From contig NZ_JACXYU010000003.1 in the NCBI RefSeq assembly GCF_014779715.1, forward strand, positions 248,001 through 312,000: a DNA stretch of 64,000 bases, written 5' to 3'. Positions 61,785 to 64,000 of the stretch are shown in pieces. The position numbers were made by a program, and so were the translations under genes. This DNA is from Streptomyces chumphonensis (lineage in GTDB: Bacteria > Actinomycetota > Actinomycetes > Streptomycetales > Streptomycetaceae). A model generated the notes under the pieces. That model searched no databases and had not been told where the DNA came from. It was given only the letters and a program-made list of their open reading frames with translations. Each line of letters starts with the position of its first letter. Positions within the stretch are counted from its first letter, which is position 1.

Positions 61785-62485
61785 CGCACCATCCGACGCA
61801 CGAGGAGTCCACGGCCCGCGAGCTGGCCGCCGCACTGCGCCGCGAGGCGCACGAAGCGCCGACCGGGCCGGCCCCGGTGGAGGCCGTCGTCCGTGCGGGA
61901 CGCGCCCGGCGGGCCCGCCGCCGGGCCGCGGCAGGTGGCGCGGTGCTCGCCGTCCTGGCGGTGCCCGCGCTGCTGTCCGCCTGGCCCGCCTCTCCGGGCC
62001 CGGCCCGGCCGGCCCCGGCCGCCTCCGCACCGTCCCCGCCGGCCCCCGTCCCCCGGCTGCACACCGTGGCGCCCCACGAGCCCGTCCCCGTCGCCGGGGG
62101 CCTGCGCCTGGCGCTCCTCCCGGAGGGCCGGCAGAACTACGTGCTGACGAGCCCCGGGTCCTTCGCCGCGGCTCTGGAATCGGCCCGTTCGGAGCACATG
62201 GGCACGAGCATCCGCCCACGCGGCATCAGCGGGGGCCACGCCTCCTCGGCGGCCGACGGCATCCACCGCGTGCACGGCGCCTGGCGGCTGCCCGAGCCGC
62301 CGGACCGGATCGAGCTGACGGCGGGCGGCCACACCGTCGAGGCCGACCTGTACACCCTCCCCGGCGAGCCGGGCTGGGGCGTGTACGTCGTCGACACCCG
62401 CTCCCTGCCCCGCTTCACCTCCTACACCGTCACCGCCTACGACGCGACGGGCCGTCCCTTCGACACCCTGGAGGCCGGGTCCTGA
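61781..62485 (+). CDS. Single-pass membrane protein, candidate regulator of the adjacent sigma factor
   Basis: A 234-residue protein: cytoplasmic N-terminus of about 48 residues rich in Glu and Arg ([17 protein letters not shown]), one membrane helix (about 50-70, [20 protein letters not shown]), a Pro/Ala linker and an outer domain (about 95-234) paralogous to the secreted protein upstream. Position and topology suit an anti-sigma factor, but the cytoplasmic part shows no zinc HxxxCxxC motif, so this remains inference. Confidence 0.72.
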   Translation: MTHHPTHEESTARELAAALRREAHEAPTGPAPVEAVVRAGRARRARRRAAAGGAVLAVLAVPALLSAWPASPGPARPAPAASAPSPPAPVPRLHTVAPHEPVPVAGGLRLALLPEGRQNYVLTSPGSFAAALESARSEHMGTSIRPRGISGGHASSAADGIHRVHGAWRLPEPPDRIELTAGGHTVEADLYTLPGEPGWGVYVVDTRSLPRFTSYTVTAYDATGRPFDTLEAGS

Positions 62486-62552
62486 CGCCCGCCCGCACCT
62501 GTGCGCACATCCAGAACCCGGACACGGTGCGCCCGCGCACCGGCGCACCCCG

Positions 62553-62558
62553 TAGGGT
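62553..62558 (+). promoter_or_regulatory. Possible -10 (TAGGGT) for hisE
   Basis: TAGGGT lies 10 nt before the hisE ATG, giving a very short or absent leader. Confidence 0.35.
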
Positions 62559-62568
62559 GAGCACCACC

Positions 62569-62841
62569 ATGGCGAACAAGACATTCGACGAGCTCTTCGC
62601 CGAGCTGCAGCAGAAGGCCGCCACCGGCGACCCCTCCACCTCCCGCACCGCCGAGCTGGTCTCCGCCGGAGTCCACACCATCGGCAAGAAGGTCGTCGAA
62701 GAGGCGGCCGAGGTGTGGATGGCCGCCGAGCACGAGGGCGCCGAGCGCACCGCCGAGGAGATCTCCCAGCTCCTCTACCACCTCCAGGTGATGATGGTCG
62801 CGCGCGGCGTCACGCTCGACGACGTATACGCTCACCTCTGA
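62569..62841 (+). CDS. hisE: Phosphoribosyl-ATP diphosphatase
   Basis: Second step of histidine synthesis. The 90-residue all-alpha MazG-like protein shows [32 protein letters not shown] with metal-binding glutamates, and [17 protein letters not shown] at 62569. It pairs with hisG, 52 nt downstream, as in other actinobacteria where these two lie apart from the main his operon. Confidence 0.96.
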   Translation: MANKTFDELFAELQQKAATGDPSTSRTAELVSAGVHTIGKKVVEEAAEVWMAAEHEGAERTAEEISQLLYHLQVMMVARGVTLDDVYAHL

Positions 62842-62893
62842 ACCGCACCCGTCCACCGCCGTCCCCACCCCACGAGTGAAGGAACCCCGCACC

Positions 62894-63742
62894 ATGCTGC
62901 GCATCGCCGTCCCCAACAAGGGTTCACTGTCCGAGCCTGCGTCGGCGATGCTCCATGAGGCGGGCTACCGCCAGCGCAAGGACCGCCGTGAACTGGTCCT
63001 GGTGGACTCGGCCAACGACGTGGAGTTCTTCTTCCTGCGTCCCCGCGACATCGCCGTCTACGTCGGCTCCGGGAAGCTCGACATCGGCATCACCGGACGC
63101 GACCTCCTGCTGGACTCGGGCGCGCAGGCCGAGGAGATCCTCCAACTCGGCTTCGCCGGCTCCACGTTCCGCTACGCCACGCTGCCGGGCACGGCGACGG
63201 ACGTCACCGAGTTCTGTGGCATGACGGTCGCCACGTCCTTCCCCGGCCTGGTCACGCGGCACCTGGCCGACCACGGCGTCGACGCCTCCGTGGTCCGGCT
63301 CGACGGCGCGGTGGAGACGGCCATCAAGCTCGGGGTGGCGCAGGTCATCGCCGACGTCGTGGAGACGGGCACCACGCTGCGCAACGCGGGACTGGAGATC
63401 ATCAGCGAGCCCATCCTGCTCTCCGAGGCCGTCGTCATCCGGGGCCGGGGCACCGCGACCGACGACCCCAAGGTACAGCAGTTCCTGCGCCGCATGCAGG
63501 GCGTCCTGGTCGCCCGCAAGTACGTGATGATGGACTACGACATCCGCGCCGAGCACGTGGAGAAGGCCGTCGAGCTGACCCCGGGGCTGGAGTCGCCCAC
63601 CGTCTCCCCGCTGCACGACAAGGGCTGGGTGGCCGTGCGCTCCATGGTTCCCGCGCGGGAGGCCCAGCGGATCATGGACGACCTCTACGACCTCGGCGCC
63701 CGCGCCATCCTCACCACGAACATCCACGCCTGCCGCGTCTAG
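62894..63742 (+). CDS. hisG: ATP phosphoribosyltransferase, long form
   Basis: First, feedback-inhibited step of histidine synthesis. The 282-residue protein is the long form with a C-terminal ACT-like regulatory domain (ESPTVSPLHDKGWVAVRSMV). The catalytic part shows IAVPNKGSLSEPA, DIGITGRDLL and the PRPP loop DVVETGTTLR. ATG at 62894 (MLRIAVPNKG) follows GAAGGAA. Confidence 0.97.
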   Translation: MLRIAVPNKGSLSEPASAMLHEAGYRQRKDRRELVLVDSANDVEFFFLRPRDIAVYVGSGKLDIGITGRDLLLDSGAQAEEILQLGFAGSTFRYATLPGTATDVTEFCGMTVATSFPGLVTRHLADHGVDASVVRLDGAVETAIKLGVAQVIADVVETGTTLRNAGLEIISEPILLSEAVVIRGRGTATDDPKVQQFLRRMQGVLVARKYVMMDYDIRAEHVEKAVELTPGLESPTVSPLHDKGWVAVRSMVPAREAQRIMDDLYDLGARAILTTNIHACRV

Positions 63743-63797
63743 GCGCCGCCCACGGCTCGCTCCACGGCTCGCACCACCTTCGAGGGAGAACCCGCCC

Positions 63798-64000
63798 GTG
63801 CCCCCCGCCGACGTACCCGGCCTGCCGGTGACCTTCCGCCCCCGCCGCAGCCGCGTCGTCCTGCTCGCGGTCGGCGTCGCGATGCTCGTCACCCTGACGG
63901 TCATCGCGCTGATCCTGGACCGGCTGGCGGCGGGGGAGCGGGCCAGCTTCATCGCCACCGGGCTGCTCGCCCTCGCGGTGATGTGGCTGCTGGCGCGCCC
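63798..64000 (+). CDS. PH-domain-type membrane protein, 3' end missing
   Basis: The first 67 codons are visible and the gene runs off the window. GTG at 63798 with GAGGGAGAA upstream. The peptide opens PPADVPGLPVTFRPRRSRVV and contains two hydrophobic segments (about residues 19-38 and 52-66), the layout of small actinobacterial PH-domain membrane proteins located after hisG. Assignment from the N-terminus only. Confidence 0.6.
   Translation, partial: MPPADVPGLPVTFRPRRSRVVLLAVGVAMLVTLTVIALILDRLAAGERASFIATGLLALAVMWLLAR

Overview
The window is high-GC actinobacterial DNA that reads as Streptomyces or a very close relative. GTG starts and 4-nt start/stop overlaps are common. BldD, the actinobacterial integration host factor sIHF, an actinobacterial-type helicase-dead PriA and a PyrR-controlled pyrimidine operon are all present. 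Gene order matches what I recall of the Streptomyces core chromosome from the rpsD/alaS region to hisG. I see no tRNA, rRNA, insertion sequence, prophage or CRISPR array.

Layout. 1-4461: end of a VKOR-like protein, rarA, a divergent HugZ-like gene with an iron box shared with rpsD, and two small conserved proteins before alaS. 4461-13580: alaS, ruvX, mltG, then a tightly packed shikimate operon (aroE, aroC, aroK, aroB, aroQ). 13717-16932: a proline-rich P-loop ATPase, a metal-ligand-depleted M24 protein, efp and nusB. 17105-17605: bldD, convergent with nusB, with its promoter and a likely self-operator. 17886-28072: the pyr operon (pyrR, pyrB, pyrC, a membrane protein, carA, carB, pyrD, pyrF) behind a PyrR-binding hairpin. 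28337-38978: housekeeping run (sIHF, gmk, rpoZ, coaBC, metK, priA, fmt, rsmB, rpe).

39115-53042 is more accessory: a SorC-type regulator, a KhtTU-like antiporter pair, guaB1, then a locus I read as lysine uptake and catabolism. That locus holds an APC permease, an Lrp/AsnC regulator, a DavA-like amidase and a DavB-like lysine 2-monooxygenase. The permease and the davA-davB pair share a bipartite motif (GCGCAACGAA, 10-11 nt, TGCGCAAGGA) placed 7 nt upstream of a candidate -35 in both cases. Between regulator and amidase lie remnants of a MarR regulator and an epoxide hydrolase, apparently joined by one deletion. A uracil/xanthine permease, a lamin-tail protein and an MFS transporter follow.

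53149-60451: a secreted GH18 chitinase with the paired 12-bp repeats known from Streptomyces chitinase promoters, divergent from an FMN-riboswitch riboflavin operon (ribD, ribE, ribM, ribBA, ribH). 60606-62485: a secreted protein, a SigE-family ECF sigma factor and a membrane protein whose outer domain is a paralogue of the secreted protein; this may be an undescribed signalling module. 62569-64000: hisE, hisG and the start of a PH-domain membrane protein.

Genes work together mainly as pathway blocks: chorismate synthesis, UMP synthesis from glutamine and aspartate, riboflavin synthesis and uptake, and lysine breakdown to 5-aminovalerate. Several have recognisable control elements in the DNA. 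Assignments rest on reading protein motifs and family memory; no database search was run.
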